A DNA stretch of 64,000 bases. Source: Streptomyces sp. WZ-12. Lineage in GTDB: Bacteria > Actinomycetota > Actinomycetes > Streptomycetales > Streptomycetaceae. Position numbers and translations under genes: made by a program. Positions 26,145 through 35,028 of the stretch are shown here, piece by piece (positions within the stretch are counted from its first letter, which is position 1; every line of letters starts with the position of its first letter). The notes below the pieces were generated by a model. It was not told the origin of the DNA. It saw nothing but the letters and a program-made list of their open reading frames with translations, and did not search any database. The stretch is from NCBI RefSeq assembly GCF_028898845.1, contig NZ_CP118574.1, forward strand, positions 1-64,000, in the 5' to 3' direction.

Positions 26145-26214
26145 GTCTCCCGATGACCCACCCTCATCTATTCTCATACTTGAGAACGGTAGCAGTTGTG
26201 AGAACATTCAGGGC
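26145..26214. promoter_or_regulatory. Divergent promoter with inverted repeat TTCTCA-N4-TGAGAA
   Basis: The 70-base gap between the hydrolase and the regulator contains a perfect inverted repeat at 26171-26186 (TTCTCA TACT TGAGAA). The half site TGAGAAC recurs at 26199-26205. This is the likely operator for the adjacent regulator. Confidence 0.55.
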
Positions 26215-26796
26215 GTGGACTTCCTGGACCTGATCGCCCACCCCATCCGGCTGCGGATCATGCATGCGATGGGCGGTGGACGGCTGTTGACTACCACTCA
26301 GCTCTGCGCACGTATCCCCGAAGCGTCCAAAGCCACCGTCTACCGGCACATCGATCTGCTGGTGGGCAGCGGGATCCTGGAGGTGGCCAAGGAGCAGAAG
26401 GTACGAGGCGCGGTGCAACGCCACTACGGCCTACGCCAGGACCGGGCTGTGGCCGGTGCCGAGATGGTCCGCTCGCTCACCCCCGAGGACCATCGACAGG
26501 CATTCGCCACCGCGATGACCGCCCTGCTCGCCGAGTTCAACACCTACCTCGACCGCGAACAGGCCGACCCGGTGGCCGACCAGGTGGGCTACCGCCAGCA
26601 TGCACTTTGGCTCAGCCCGGCGGAACTGGACCAGCTCATCGCGGAGTTGCGTGCGGCCATCGCACCGAGGCTGGCAAACAAGCCGACCCCCGAGCGTGCT
26701 CAGTACCTGCTCAGTCCGATCCACTTCCCGGTGGAAGCCTCACAGCAGAAAGCCGAGCAACCAACGACAGGAGCCGACCAGGAGCCGAGCGCATGA
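26215..26796 (+). CDS. ArsR-like winged-helix transcriptional regulator
   Basis: 193 residues from GTG 26215 (VDFLDLIAHPIRLRIMHAM). The first 80 residues form a winged helix: DLIAHPIRLRIMHAMGG is the ArsR-type opening and TTTQLCARIPEASKATVYRHIDLLVGSGIL carries the recognition helix and wing. The C-terminal 100 residues are helical and may bind a ligand or dimerise. An upstream ATG at 26143 would overlap the operator region and the hydrolase start, so I prefer the GTG. It is divergent from the hydrolase gene and probably represses it. Confidence 0.8.
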   Translation: MDFLDLIAHPIRLRIMHAMGGGRLLTTTQLCARIPEASKATVYRHIDLLVGSGILEVAKEQKVRGAVQRHYGLRQDRAVAGAEMVRSLTPEDHRQAFATAMTALLAEFNTYLDREQADPVADQVGYRQHALWLSPAELDQLIAELRAAIAPRLANKPTPERAQYLLSPIHFPVEASQQKAEQPTTGADQEPSA

Positions 26797-27764
26797 TCGG
26801 CCGGACAACTCCTACCGAGTCGAGGGAGTCAGCCACGGCGGGGATGTGGTGGTAGCTGGCGAGCTATGCCCGTAGCGAGATCCGAGGCGCACCCCTGGGT
26901 GGGCGGCGCGCGGCCACGGGCTCGCCTGGGGTCGCGCACCGCTCCTTCGCCAGGCACAAACCAACTGCGGCCGCACGACGGTGGCCAGCACCGTCGCCGA
27001 CACCGCGACGACGGAGAGGAAGTCACCACCCACCGCAGCGAGCACCGCCTGGAACTGGCCGCCCGCCACCGGCGTCAGCCGGACCGCCCACGGCAACCCC
27101 GGCGCTTTCGTCAACAGGAGGGGTCCATCGCCCTGGGCACCCGTGGCGACAACAGCAACAGCGGCACCGGACCCTTCCTTGGGGGCGTCATGACCCCCGG
27201 CTACTGAACAAACGCCGCCGACAACGCCGTTCGAACCGATGTCGCCTCCCAGCACTACCAGCGAGCCAATGCCAACGGCGGGCACAACTAGACCTGAACG
27301 CTCGCTGTTCGCCGGCCGCACATGCGCCTGACGGCGGCGGCCGACTTCCAGGCAGCAGGAAGCCGTGGCAGGCATCGAGAAGCGGTCCGAGAACCGCCGT
27401 TCACGGCAGGTGAACGATGCGGGAGGCAGGTCAGTCGTGTACCAGTGCCGAGGCAGCCTTGAGCGTCGCTCGTGGCTGCCTCCCGGTCCGCGGTGAGGCG
27501 GCCGGCGCGCCGCGCCTTCTTGCTGGGCGCCCGATGCTTGCGACGATCAGGAGTACCACAACGCGCGCCGCCCGAACGGCACTTGGTGCCCCGTTGACGG
27601 GCGCGACCGCAGGATGGCCTTATGCGATACACCCTCAGTAAATTTCGAATTGCGGAACTTTACTCTCGCATTGCGGGTGTTTGATGTTAGCTTGGCCGGA
27701 GGGCTTCGTGCACAACGCCGCCCGAAGGGGCGATCACGTCGCTCCGTTTTGCGAGGAGGAAACT
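26797..27764. other. Long stretch without a supported gene
   Basis: Nearly 970 bases. A minus-strand frame at 26812-27375 is open and partly hydrophobic (for example VVPAVGIGSLVVLGGDIG), but it has no ribosome site, no motif and an odd composition. The plus-strand frames there are arginine-rich noise. From about 27630 the sequence becomes AT-richer and probably holds the promoter of the LuxR gene. I see no repeat or mobile-element motif. Confidence 0.4.
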
Positions 27765-28580
27765 GTGTCGGGTCGTCGGGCCGCTGCCCAGGTGCTCCGT
27801 GGTGCCGTACCTGAGATCACCGAGGCGTACCGGGATGCGTTGGAAGACATCGGCAGCCCGCTGGTGTATCGCGACGACGTCTGGGAGCAGTGCCGCCATC
27901 AGGCGCAGAGCATCGTGGGCGAGTGCGTCCAGGCGTTAGAGGGTGTCCAGCGCCCCGAGTCGCCCGGAGTTGGCGAGTACACGCGGCTGCTCGGAGCGCT
28001 CCGCGTCGTGCAGCGGATACCGGTGTCCGAGTCGGTGCGGGCGGCCGACGTGCTCTGGCAGTCCGTGCAGAACGTGATGGCGAAAGTGCTCGACCGGGTG
28101 GAGGCGGAGCAGCGGGTCGCGGTGGCGCATACCGTGAGCACCGCTTTCGGTATCGCCGTCGGGTACCGCCTGTACCAGGGGATCCGGGCGTACGAGGAGG
28201 CTCAGCGCACGGGCGCCCCCTCGGAGCCGGAGCGGGGGTCCGGGCCGTCCTCGGACGGCCCGAACGCGCAGGCTCTCGGCCTGCTGACGCTGCGGGAGCG
28301 GGAGGTCCTCGCAGCGGTGCGCGCGGGACTGACGAACCGGCTGATCAGCCGCCGGTTCAACATCAGCGAGGCGACGGTCAAACGGCATCTGCACAACGTG
28401 TACCGCAAGTTGGGGGTCAGCTCCCGGGTGCAGGCCCTCAACACCGCTTTCCCGTCAAGCACCGTGGACGTCGAGCCCCTCCGGCACGCGCGGCCGGTCC
28501 GTGCGCTGGATCACCGGGCGCCGAGCGCGATCAGCACGAGCAGGTTCGCGGCGTACTGCGTGACCATGAACGCCCGGTAG
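27765..28580 (+). CDS. LuxR-type transcriptional regulator with a TTA codon
   Basis: 271 residues from GTG 27765, with GAGGAGGA four bases upstream. The C-terminal GerE/LuxR helix-turn-helix is LLTLREREVLAAVRAGLTN followed by RRFNISEATVKRHLHNVYRKLGV. The N-terminal 150 residues are helical and have no receiver or PAS motif. Codon 58 is TTA, so expression is probably dependent on bldA. The last 40 residues run through the end of the UbiA relic in the opposite strand and are not typical of the family, so the original stop may have been lost. No clear target gene cluster is beside it. Confidence 0.8.
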   Translation: MSGRRAAAQVLRGAVPEITEAYRDALEDIGSPLVYRDDVWEQCRHQAQSIVGECVQALEGVQRPESPGVGEYTRLLGALRVVQRIPVSESVRAADVLWQSVQNVMAKVLDRVEAEQRVAVAHTVSTAFGIAVGYRLYQGIRAYEEAQRTGAPSEPERGSGPSSDGPNAQALGLLTLREREVLAAVRAGLTNRLISRRFNISEATVKRHLHNVYRKLGVSSRVQALNTAFPSSTVDVEPLRHARPVRALDHRAPSAISTSRFAAYCVTMNAR

Positions 28581-29075
28581 GCGCCGCGCCGTTGGCCGCG
28601 GGCGACACCCTCCCGCCGGGCGTCCCGCACCACTCGGGCGATGACCCACAGCGCCCCGACCGCCACCGGCACCGTTCCGGCCAGTGCGAGCGGGGCCCAC
28701 CGAGCGGCCGCCGCCGTCCCGGCCAGGCCGACCAGCGCGGCGCACGTCACGGTCAGGGCCCGGGCCGCCGCCAGGCCGTGGACGACCGCGACGGTGCGCC
28801 GACCGCCGGCCGCGTCGCCGTCGGCGTCTCCCAGGTCCTTGGCCACGGAGCCGACCAGGGCCATCCAGGCCGCCATCACGCAGCCGAACACCACGCCCGT
28901 GGCGGTCCATCCGTGGCCCGCCGCCGAGGTCCCGGCCGCGTACGAGGTCGCGCCCAGGCCGAACACCACCACCGCGCAGCGCACGCTCGACCGCTTCGCC
29001 TGTACCGGTCGGGCGGAGTAGGCCCAGCCGAGCAGCAGGAAGGCCGTCACCCACCCGAACGTTCCGCCGCCGGCC
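28511..29075 (-). pseudogene. Truncated UbiA-type prenyltransferase
   Basis: The minus-strand frame shows hydrophobic helices and the second Asp-rich motif, KDLGDADGDAAGGRR, typical of UbiA prenyltransferases. The N-terminal half with the first Asp-rich motif (NDxxDxxxD) is missing: upstream of about 29075 the frame continues but its translation no longer resembles the family. An intact UbiA is about 290-300 residues and only about 190 remain. Without the first motif it should not bind the prenyl diphosphate. Confidence 0.65.
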
Positions 29076-29251
29076 GGGGACGATCCAGCTACTGCGACGC
29101 CGTTCCGTTGCTCGGTGCGATGATTCCTTTGCCATCCGCTGTGCCATGACCGCAGGACCTTGCCCTTTCTGCACCACCCGTTATGTGCCCCTCTTTCAGA
29201 GTGCGCTCGAAGGGGACTGCCCACCATCGCTCTCCCCGGCCGAGCCGGACG

Positions 29252-29680
29252 TCAGGACCGGTCTTGGTGCACAAGCCGTTCGGAAAAGCTGAGGTCAGCG
29301 CAGTAGCACAGCATTGTCCGCCCCTCCGTGATCAGCGCTGTGCCGACCTCGGTGATCGCCATGGTCATCACCGAGGCGTTGTGGGTTTCGAGAAAGTCCT
29401 TCGCGCGGCACAGCAGGGCAGTGGTCCGCTCGCCGAGTAGGGCGCGAAGGAGGGGTGAGAGGGTGACGCCGCAGACTACGATCGTGGTGAAGGCCAAAAC
29501 AGCTCCAACAGGGCCGATGGCACACAGATCGGCAGCGCCGATGTTCGGACTGCCCGACATGGCCAGCGGCATCATTTTCGGAGGAGGCGGCCGGCAGCAG
29601 ACTCAGGCGCAAAGCCGAGGTGGGCTCTGGCCGGATAGCGCTCGATCAGGCAAACACGCCCCGTGCGCCACACCTTGCGG
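29252..29680 (-). pseudogene. Broken GAP-family membrane protein gene (paralogue of 30977-31645)
   Basis: The frame ending at 29252 reads LLRALLGERTTALLCRAKDF and LETHNASVMTMAITEVG, matching LLHALLGERIDAPLRRAKDW and LEVHNATVMTLVITVIG of the intact GAP gene. Upstream, KMMPLAMSGSPNIGAADL matches KILLLAMAGGLSIGAAGL, but the preceding part (ALRLSLLPAAS) is in another frame, so there is a frameshift near 29585. The N-terminal half is absent. It lies in inverted orientation to the intact copy. Confidence 0.75.
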
Positions 29681-29769
29681 GCACTCATCCTGTTTGCCGG
29701 ACAGAGAGGTAGTGCAGTGACTCAGCATTCTCACGACGATGATGCCTCACTGCGAGCTCTGGATTACGC

Positions 29770-30894
29770 GTGATGTCAACGCCATCGGGCACGACTGCCG
29801 ACGCCGCGGAAACTCTTGCTCCGCCGGTCAGTTCGCACAATGAATGGGACCCGCTGGAAGAGGTCATCGTCGGACGTCTCGAAGGCGCGAGGATCCCGTC
29901 CAACCATCCGATCGTGACCTGCAACATCCCGCCGTGGGCGACGCGGTGGCAAGGGTTTGCCGCCGGACGTAGATATCCGCGCATGATGATCGAGCCGGCG
30001 CAGCATGAGCTCGATCGGTTCGTCGCTCTCCTACGGTCGCTCGGCATCACGGTGAGGCGCCCGGATGTCGTCGACCACGGGCGACGCTTCGGTACCCCCG
30101 ACTGGTCGTCGCGCGGCTTTTGCAACACCTGTCCGCGGGACAGCATGCTCGTGATCGGCGACGAGATCATCGAGACCCCGATGGCATGGCCGTGCCGATA
30201 TTTCGAGACCCACTCCTATCGCGAGATCCTCAAGGACTACTTCCGGCGCGGGGCGCGCTGGACGGCGGCACCAAAACCGCAGCTCACCGACACACTGTTC
30301 GACGCGGATTTCGCTGTCCCCGAGTCGGGCGAGCCGATGCGGTACATCCTCACCGAGTTCGAGCCGGTTTTTGACGCGGCGGACTTCATGCGCGCGGGAC
30401 GCGATCTCTTCGTGACACGCAGCAACGTCACCAACCGCATGGGAATCGACTGGTTGCGTCGCCACCTCGGACCCGGCTATCGCATCCACGAGATCGAGAG
30501 CCGCTGCCGCACGCCCATGCACATCGACACGACGCTGGTCCTGCTCTCGCCCGGCAAAGCACTGGTCAATCCCGAATACGTCAACGTCGACCACCTGCCC
30601 GGCGTCCTGAAGTCATGGGACATTCTGCTCGCCCCCGAGCCCGACCCGATCGACGAGCGTCTGTTGAGGATCACCTCGATGTGCGGCGCGTGGCTCAACA
30701 TGAACCTTCTGGTGATCGACGGAAAACGGGTGATCGCGGAGCGACACCACACCGGCATGTTGCGCGCGCTTGAGAAATGGGGGTTCGAGCCGATCCCGTG
30801 CGACCTGCTGCACTACGCGCCGTTCGGCGGCTCGTTCCACTGCGCGACGCTCGATATCCGGCGTCGCGGCCCGCTCGAATCGCATCTTCAGTGA
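29770..30894 (+). CDS. L-arginine amidinotransferase (glycine amidinotransferase/StrB1 family)
   Basis: 374 residues. The catalytic cysteine is in GGSFHCATLD near the C-terminus (Cys358), the aspartate in EPVFDAADFMRAG and the histidine in CRTPMHIDTTLVLL. The opening SSHNEWDPLEEVIVGRLEGA is that of the family. Such enzymes move the amidino group of arginine to an amine acceptor: glycine in creatine synthesis, an inosamine phosphate in streptomycin (StrB1), or other amines. The start is GTG 29770 or ATG 29773; no strong ribosome site is seen. No aminocyclitol genes are nearby, so the acceptor is unknown. It could tailor an amine made elsewhere, or make guanidinoacetate. Confidence 0.9.
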   Translation: MMSTPSGTTADAAETLAPPVSSHNEWDPLEEVIVGRLEGARIPSNHPIVTCNIPPWATRWQGFAAGRRYPRMMIEPAQHELDRFVALLRSLGITVRRPDVVDHGRRFGTPDWSSRGFCNTCPRDSMLVIGDEIIETPMAWPCRYFETHSYREILKDYFRRGARWTAAPKPQLTDTLFDADFAVPESGEPMRYILTEFEPVFDAADFMRAGRDLFVTRSNVTNRMGIDWLRRHLGPGYRIHEIESRCRTPMHIDTTLVLLSPGKALVNPEYVNVDHLPGVLKSWDILLAPEPDPIDERLLRITSMCGAWLNMNLLVIDGKRVIAERHHTGMLRALEKWGFEPIPCDLLHYAPFGGSFHCATLDIRRRGPLESHLQ

Positions 30895-30976
30895 TCGGCT
30901 CCGGCTCACCGCGCGCCAACCCCAGGATGAGCCCGCGTGAGATGATCACAGTGCGCTGCGAGGTTGGAGGCGGCCG

Positions 30977-31645
30977 ATGAGTTCCGTGCTCGGCGAGGTC
31001 GTACCACCCGCGCTGGGAATCGCGCTGTCGCCGTTCCCCGTCATCCCGGCGATCTTGTTGTTGTTCACCCGCAGGCCAAGGGCGACCGGCAGCGCGTTCC
31101 TGACCGGCTGGGTGATCGGGATCGCCGTGCCCACTGGTGTCTTCACCGTGCTGGCCTCGGTCATCGAACAGCATGAGGAGACGCCCACCTGGGCCTCTTG
31201 GGTCAGGATCGCCCTGGGCGCGATCCTGCTCGCCGTCGGTATCCCCCGCTGGTTCAACCCGCCGCAGAAGAAGTCGGCGCCGCAGTGGATGCGTTCCCTG
31301 GAGCGATCAACCCCCGCCCCAGCTCTGCGACTGGGGCTGCTGCTGTCGGCAGCCAACCCCAAGATCCTCCTGCTGGCCATGGCAGGCGGTCTCAGCATCG
31401 GCGCCGCCGGCCTACCGGCAGCCGGCACCGTCACCGCCGTCGTGGTCTTCACCGCGATCGCGGCCTGCACCGTCGCCCTCCCCCCGCTGCTCCACGCGCT
31501 CCTCGGCGAACGGATCGACGCCCCGCTGCGCCGTGCGAAAGACTGGCTCGAAGTCCACAACGCCACGGTCATGACCCTCGTGATCACCGTGATCGGCATG
31601 GTCCTGATCGCCGAAGGATGCGCGACGCTGTGGAACCAGCGCTGA
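30977..31645 (+). CDS. GAP (Sap) family membrane protein
   Basis: 222 residues with six hydrophobic segments. SPFPVIPAILLLFTRRPRA is the typical first loop, with LRLGLLLSAANPKILLLAMA and the C-terminal VMTLVITVIGMVLIAEG following. The family (Peptidoglycolipid addressing protein) was named from mycobacterial Sap, linked to glycolipid transport. GGAGG lies six bases before ATG 30977. It follows the amidinotransferase by about 80 bases on the same strand and may be cotranscribed. A related broken copy lies at 29252-29680. Confidence 0.85.
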   Translation: MSSVLGEVVPPALGIALSPFPVIPAILLLFTRRPRATGSAFLTGWVIGIAVPTGVFTVLASVIEQHEETPTWASWVRIALGAILLAVGIPRWFNPPQKKSAPQWMRSLERSTPAPALRLGLLLSAANPKILLLAMAGGLSIGAAGLPAAGTVTAVVVFTAIAACTVALPPLLHALLGERIDAPLRRAKDWLEVHNATVMTLVITVIGMVLIAEGCATLWNQR

Positions 31646-32263
31646 CCGACGACGGACCGAACCACCTGCTCGGCAACGCCGCTCGCGATACCGGCTTCGG
31701 TCGAAGTAGGCCAGGGCTTTCGATGTTCGTCCTCGGCCGCCTCGCCGCCCTGACCACGGCGCGCTCACCATTGACTGGGCACCCACAGCCCGCCGGGTCA
31801 TGTACTCCAACTCCCCTACTAATCCGGTGACATAACGACGTCACACATCGCGCCTGTCCACGGCGTACGTGAACACCCGGCCCAATGGACGCGTGGGATG
31901 AGGGCCCCGGCGCAGCCGGACGCGGGCGACGGGCCGTCGTCTTCGGCCTCCGGTGGGACGGTCGACTCCCCACCACCGCACTTCGATCGGCCCGTCCCGC
32001 CGTCGGTCTTCGACCACCGAGGTGTGCAACGAACTACCCGTAGGGCGAGGCAGAAAGGTTCCGTTTCCGGTGCCAGGAGTTCTGGGATGTGGCGGAGCTG
32101 CGCCCGGCTGGATACGGCGAGTTGCCCGTAGGTGTTGGAGAGGTGGTGTGGTGTCCGACGGTGCCTTCGAGGGCGTCACGGTTGTCGCGGGAGAGCCACG
32201 CGAGTCGAACCCACGACCTTCCCGCCTTGGCCACGGACGTCTTCGGCCCTGTTCGTCGCCCGC
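31646..32263. other. Stretch without a supported gene
   Basis: About 620 bases between convergent genes. It contains a GGTTCGACTC sequence on the minus strand near 32195-32215 that resembles the T-arm of a tRNA, but the stem does not close, so I do not call a tRNA. No other signal seen. Confidence 0.4.
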
Positions 32264-32782
32264 TCAGGCAAGCGCTTCACGGAGGATGCGCACGGCCTTC
32301 GGCCCGACTCCGTGCAGCGCCAGCAGTTCGGCATCGGTCAGCTCGGCGATCTGGGCGAGCGTGCTGATGCCGGCGCTGGCGAGGGCCCGGGTAGCCGGCC
32401 CTCCGATGGCCTTGGGCAGGTCACCGACCTCACCGGGCGTCACGGAGTCCCCGGCGGCGATGCGTGCGGCCAGCCGCTTCGATGCGCGCGAGAGCCAGGC
32501 GCGACGCACCCAGTGGTTGAGTTGCTGCCCGTTGATGTCGCCCATCGGGACACGGACACCGATCAGCGTCGTGCCGCGGGTCAGCCGCTGCGCGGTGGGA
32601 TGCTCCGCGAGGACCTCGCCGGCATCCGACGCGGGGAGTCGGAGCTCCACCACCTTCGCCGCGCTCACCGCGGCGAACCGCACGTCGCGCACCACGAAGG
32701 CGACGGCACCTGAGTCGTCGACGTGCTCGGCGGTCTCGGGATGGGACAGGGCGGCCTTGCGAAGCTGGGCGAGGGTCGTCAT
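32264..32782 (-). CDS. MmcQ/YjbR-like protein with C-terminal helix-hairpin-helix
   Basis: 172 residues from ATG 32782. The first 95 residues (ALSHPETAEHVDDSGAVAF and FAAVSAAKVVELRLP) resemble the MmcQ/YjbR fold. The C-terminal 45 residues (ASAGISTLAQIAELTDAELL and ALHGVGPKAVRILREAL) form a helix-hairpin-helix pair like those in RNA polymerase alpha C-terminal domain and DNA-repair proteins, so DNA binding is plausible. A broken copy of the C-terminal half lies at 21498-21790. Function unknown. Confidence 0.75.
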   Translation of the reverse strand: MTTLAQLRKAALSHPETAEHVDDSGAVAFVVRDVRFAAVSAAKVVELRLPASDAGEVLAEHPTAQRLTRGTTLIGVRVPMGDINGQQLNHWVRRAWLSRASKRLAARIAAGDSVTPGEVGDLPKAIGGPATRALASAGISTLAQIAELTDAELLALHGVGPKAVRILREALA

Positions 32783-33929
32783 GAGCCCAGGCTCACACAT
32801 CCGTTGACACGGGTGCGCCTCCCACTCGGCCGTGCGTCGGCGATTCCCGCGCGGGAGGGACGGAGGACTTGGACGATGACCATGTCCGCCAGCGCGAGTT
32901 CGAGCCCCACCGCGAACGGTGATCGCAGCGGCGGCACTGATGCCGAAGCGCGACGGCATCTTCAGCCGCCGTCCATCGCCGTCTTCGGCCTCGCCAGCGG
33001 CCGAAGACGGACTGCCTTCTCAAGGCAGGGCACGACGCGGCTACTGACGTCGGCCGCCGTTGGTTCGGCGGCCGGGGAAGCCTCCGGGTCGGACGAGGAC
33101 CGCCACCATCCGCCCGGATGACAGCGGAAGCACAAGCGGATATCGGACATCCGCTTGACCGGAGGCGTGTGGCAGAACCAGCCAGATTGGCTCGTCGACG
33201 TGCCGACCGGCCCGTTATCGGGGCCCTGTGTTCGCCAGTGCGAACATGGGAGCGCGTTCGTGGTGCGATGGCATCGTCAGTGGTGAGGGCGCACTTCATG
33301 TGGCAGCGGGGCGTGTGGGATGCGCCTCGCGCCGCTGTGACCAGGGCCATCCGGCCCCTTCTCGGCCACCGTCCATCATTGGCCACCTTGGCCATCCGAT
33401 GATTGTCCAAATGGTTCGGGCACGTACGAAAACATCAGCGGTCTGGGGTAAAAAAGTCCCACCAGAACGACGGGCAGGGCCAGGGTGACAGCCACGAGCA
33501 GGCGTGACTGTTGGGGTTTGACACTTACGGCGCTGCCGTCATGCCGTCACAGAGGGGGCTCACCAGGAGTCGTATGCCGCGCGGTTCCACGCTCTTCCCG
33601 TTGCACAGCCCGGCCCTGACCTTTCGCCGGCAACGACCAACTCCGTTGTATCAAAGCCCTGTTCACCTACGAGATGCCCACCGGGCCAGCAATGGTCCGG
33701 AGAACGCAACCGAGGAATTCTCCGTCCGGCCAGCGCGAGTGGCGCTACTCGACCTGGCAAGGATGGCCGATCCATCACAGCAACAAGAGACCGTCCGCTC
33801 TCCGTCGGCCAGAACTGAGGAGGGTGGCGCAGAGGTCACCACCTGCACCACCGACCGATGCCAGGCCCCGATCGGCGCTCCCCCATGACCTGGCACGCCG
33901 GATCTCCTGGATGGGCAAGCCGACCACCT
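32783..33929. other. Long stretch without a supported gene, at the left border of the PKS cluster
   Basis: About 1.15 kb. Open frames on both strands translate to arginine-rich or low-complexity sequence with no motif or ribosome site. It ends in an IS66 transposase relic, so at least part is probably mobile-element debris. Confidence 0.4.
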
Positions 33930-34022
33930 GAGGCTCGTCACCGACTTCCGGGTTCACTTCGACAACAACGACGCCGAACGCGAAATCCGAATGGTTAGGT
34001 TCCAGGAAAAGGGCTCTGGAAG
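33930..34022 (+). pseudogene. Relic of an IS66-family transposase
   Basis: The plus-strand frame reads RLVTDFRVHFDNNDAEREIR then MVRFQEKGSG. This is the C-terminal IS66 signature (DFRVPFDNNxAERDIRM...QKVSG), which carries the catalytic glutamate of the DDE triad. Only some 30 residues remain, and no terminal repeats are visible. It sits seven bases before the LysR gene at the edge of the PKS cluster. Confidence 0.75.
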
Positions 34023-34028
34023 TACGCT

Positions 34029-34958
34029 ATGAACGATCACTTGGGCTTCAGCCTCACACAACTGCGGTATTTTGTGGTGTCCGCCGAACTGGGCAACATA
34101 TCGGAGGCGGCGGAGCGGTTGTGCGCCTCACAGTCAACGGTGTCGGCGGCCGTTATGCGACTGGAACGTCAGCTCGGCGTGCAGTTACTGCTCCGTCACC
34201 ATGCTCGTGGCGTCTCCCTCACGCCCAGCGGCCGGCGATTACTGCGCGAAGCGCGGGCCGTGTTGGGGCAAGCCAGGAACTTCCAGGCTCAGGGCGATGC
34301 CCTGGCGAGCGAAACCATCGGGGCACTCGATGTCGGGTTCCTCGCGTCGATCGCCCCGTTTCTCCTGCCGTTGACCCACCGGTTGGTCAGAGAGCGCCAC
34401 CCGGCGCTACAGCTCAACGTCCGCGAGGAGTCCGCCGATCGACTGTTGGAGTCCCTTCAGGACGGCCACTGCGAACTGGCGGTGACATACGATTTCCTGT
34501 CGGGCGCTGCCAGGTTTCTCCCCCTAGTGGACCTGTCCATTTATGCGCTCCTGGCCGACGACGACCCGCAATCCATGACCGGACCGGTCGATCTGGCCGA
34601 ACTGGCCACTCGTCCGCTCATCGCCTTGCACACCTCGGCCGCTCTCCGGCACTTCGAGAAGTTGTTCGCCAATGCCGGCGTCCCTATGCCAGAGGTGATC
34701 ACGACGACGAGTCTGGAGACCATGCGCGGACTGGTGGCCGCTGGTTCCGGGTTCGCGTTGATGTACCAACGCGGTGCGAGCGGGGCGACGTTGGACGGCA
34801 GAAACGTTGCGGCCGTCGAGATCGCCGACGCCCTGCCCCCCTCATCGCTCGGTGTCGCGACGATGCCGGGCCTGATCGTCAGCAGCCGCGGCAGGGCCTT
34901 CTTGACGGCGCTTCGATCGGCGGTCGCGATGGCCCCCACCGCGAACGCGATGGTCTGA
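34029..34958 (+). CDS. LysR-family transcriptional regulator with two TTA codons
   Basis: 309 residues. The N-terminal winged helix is LTQLRYFVVSAELGNISEAA then CASQSTVSAAVMRLERQLG, followed by the linker helix and a substrate-binding-type effector domain (for example IGALDVGFLASIAPFLLPL). Codons 53 and 71 are TTA, so full expression should need the bldA leucyl-tRNA, which ties it to development as for many Streptomyces pathway regulators. It lies 70 bases upstream of the PKS acyltransferase gene on the same strand, and probably activates the glutarimide polyketide cluster. Confidence 0.9.
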   Translation: MNDHLGFSLTQLRYFVVSAELGNISEAAERLCASQSTVSAAVMRLERQLGVQLLLRHHARGVSLTPSGRRLLREARAVLGQARNFQAQGDALASETIGALDVGFLASIAPFLLPLTHRLVRERHPALQLNVREESADRLLESLQDGHCELAVTYDFLSGAARFLPLVDLSIYALLADDDPQSMTGPVDLAELATRPLIALHTSAALRHFEKLFANAGVPMPEVITTTSLETMRGLVAAGSGFALMYQRGASGATLDGRNVAAVEIADALPPSSLGVATMPGLIVSSRGRAFLTALRSAVAMAPTANAMV

Positions 34959-35028
34959 CTCACATCAGTGTCTTACGCGGTTTTCCCATGGTCCCCCCAC
35001 TGCGGTTCTTGCCGCCCAAAGGAGTATT

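Noticed and set aside
26812..27375. 187-codon minus-strand frame with hydrophobic stretches
   Set aside because: No ribosome site, no recognisable motif, and the hydrophobic runs do not form convincing membrane helices; left as unassigned.
32190..32225. tRNA-like T-arm sequence GGTTCGACTC on the minus strand
   Set aside because: The 3' side of the T-stem does not pair with the 5' side and the supposed anticodon loop lacks the invariant U33. At best a worn tRNA fragment or attachment-site relic.
32793..33410. 205-codon minus-strand frame left of the PKS cluster
   Set aside because: Arginine-rich translation without motif or start signal; overlaps other equally poor frames.
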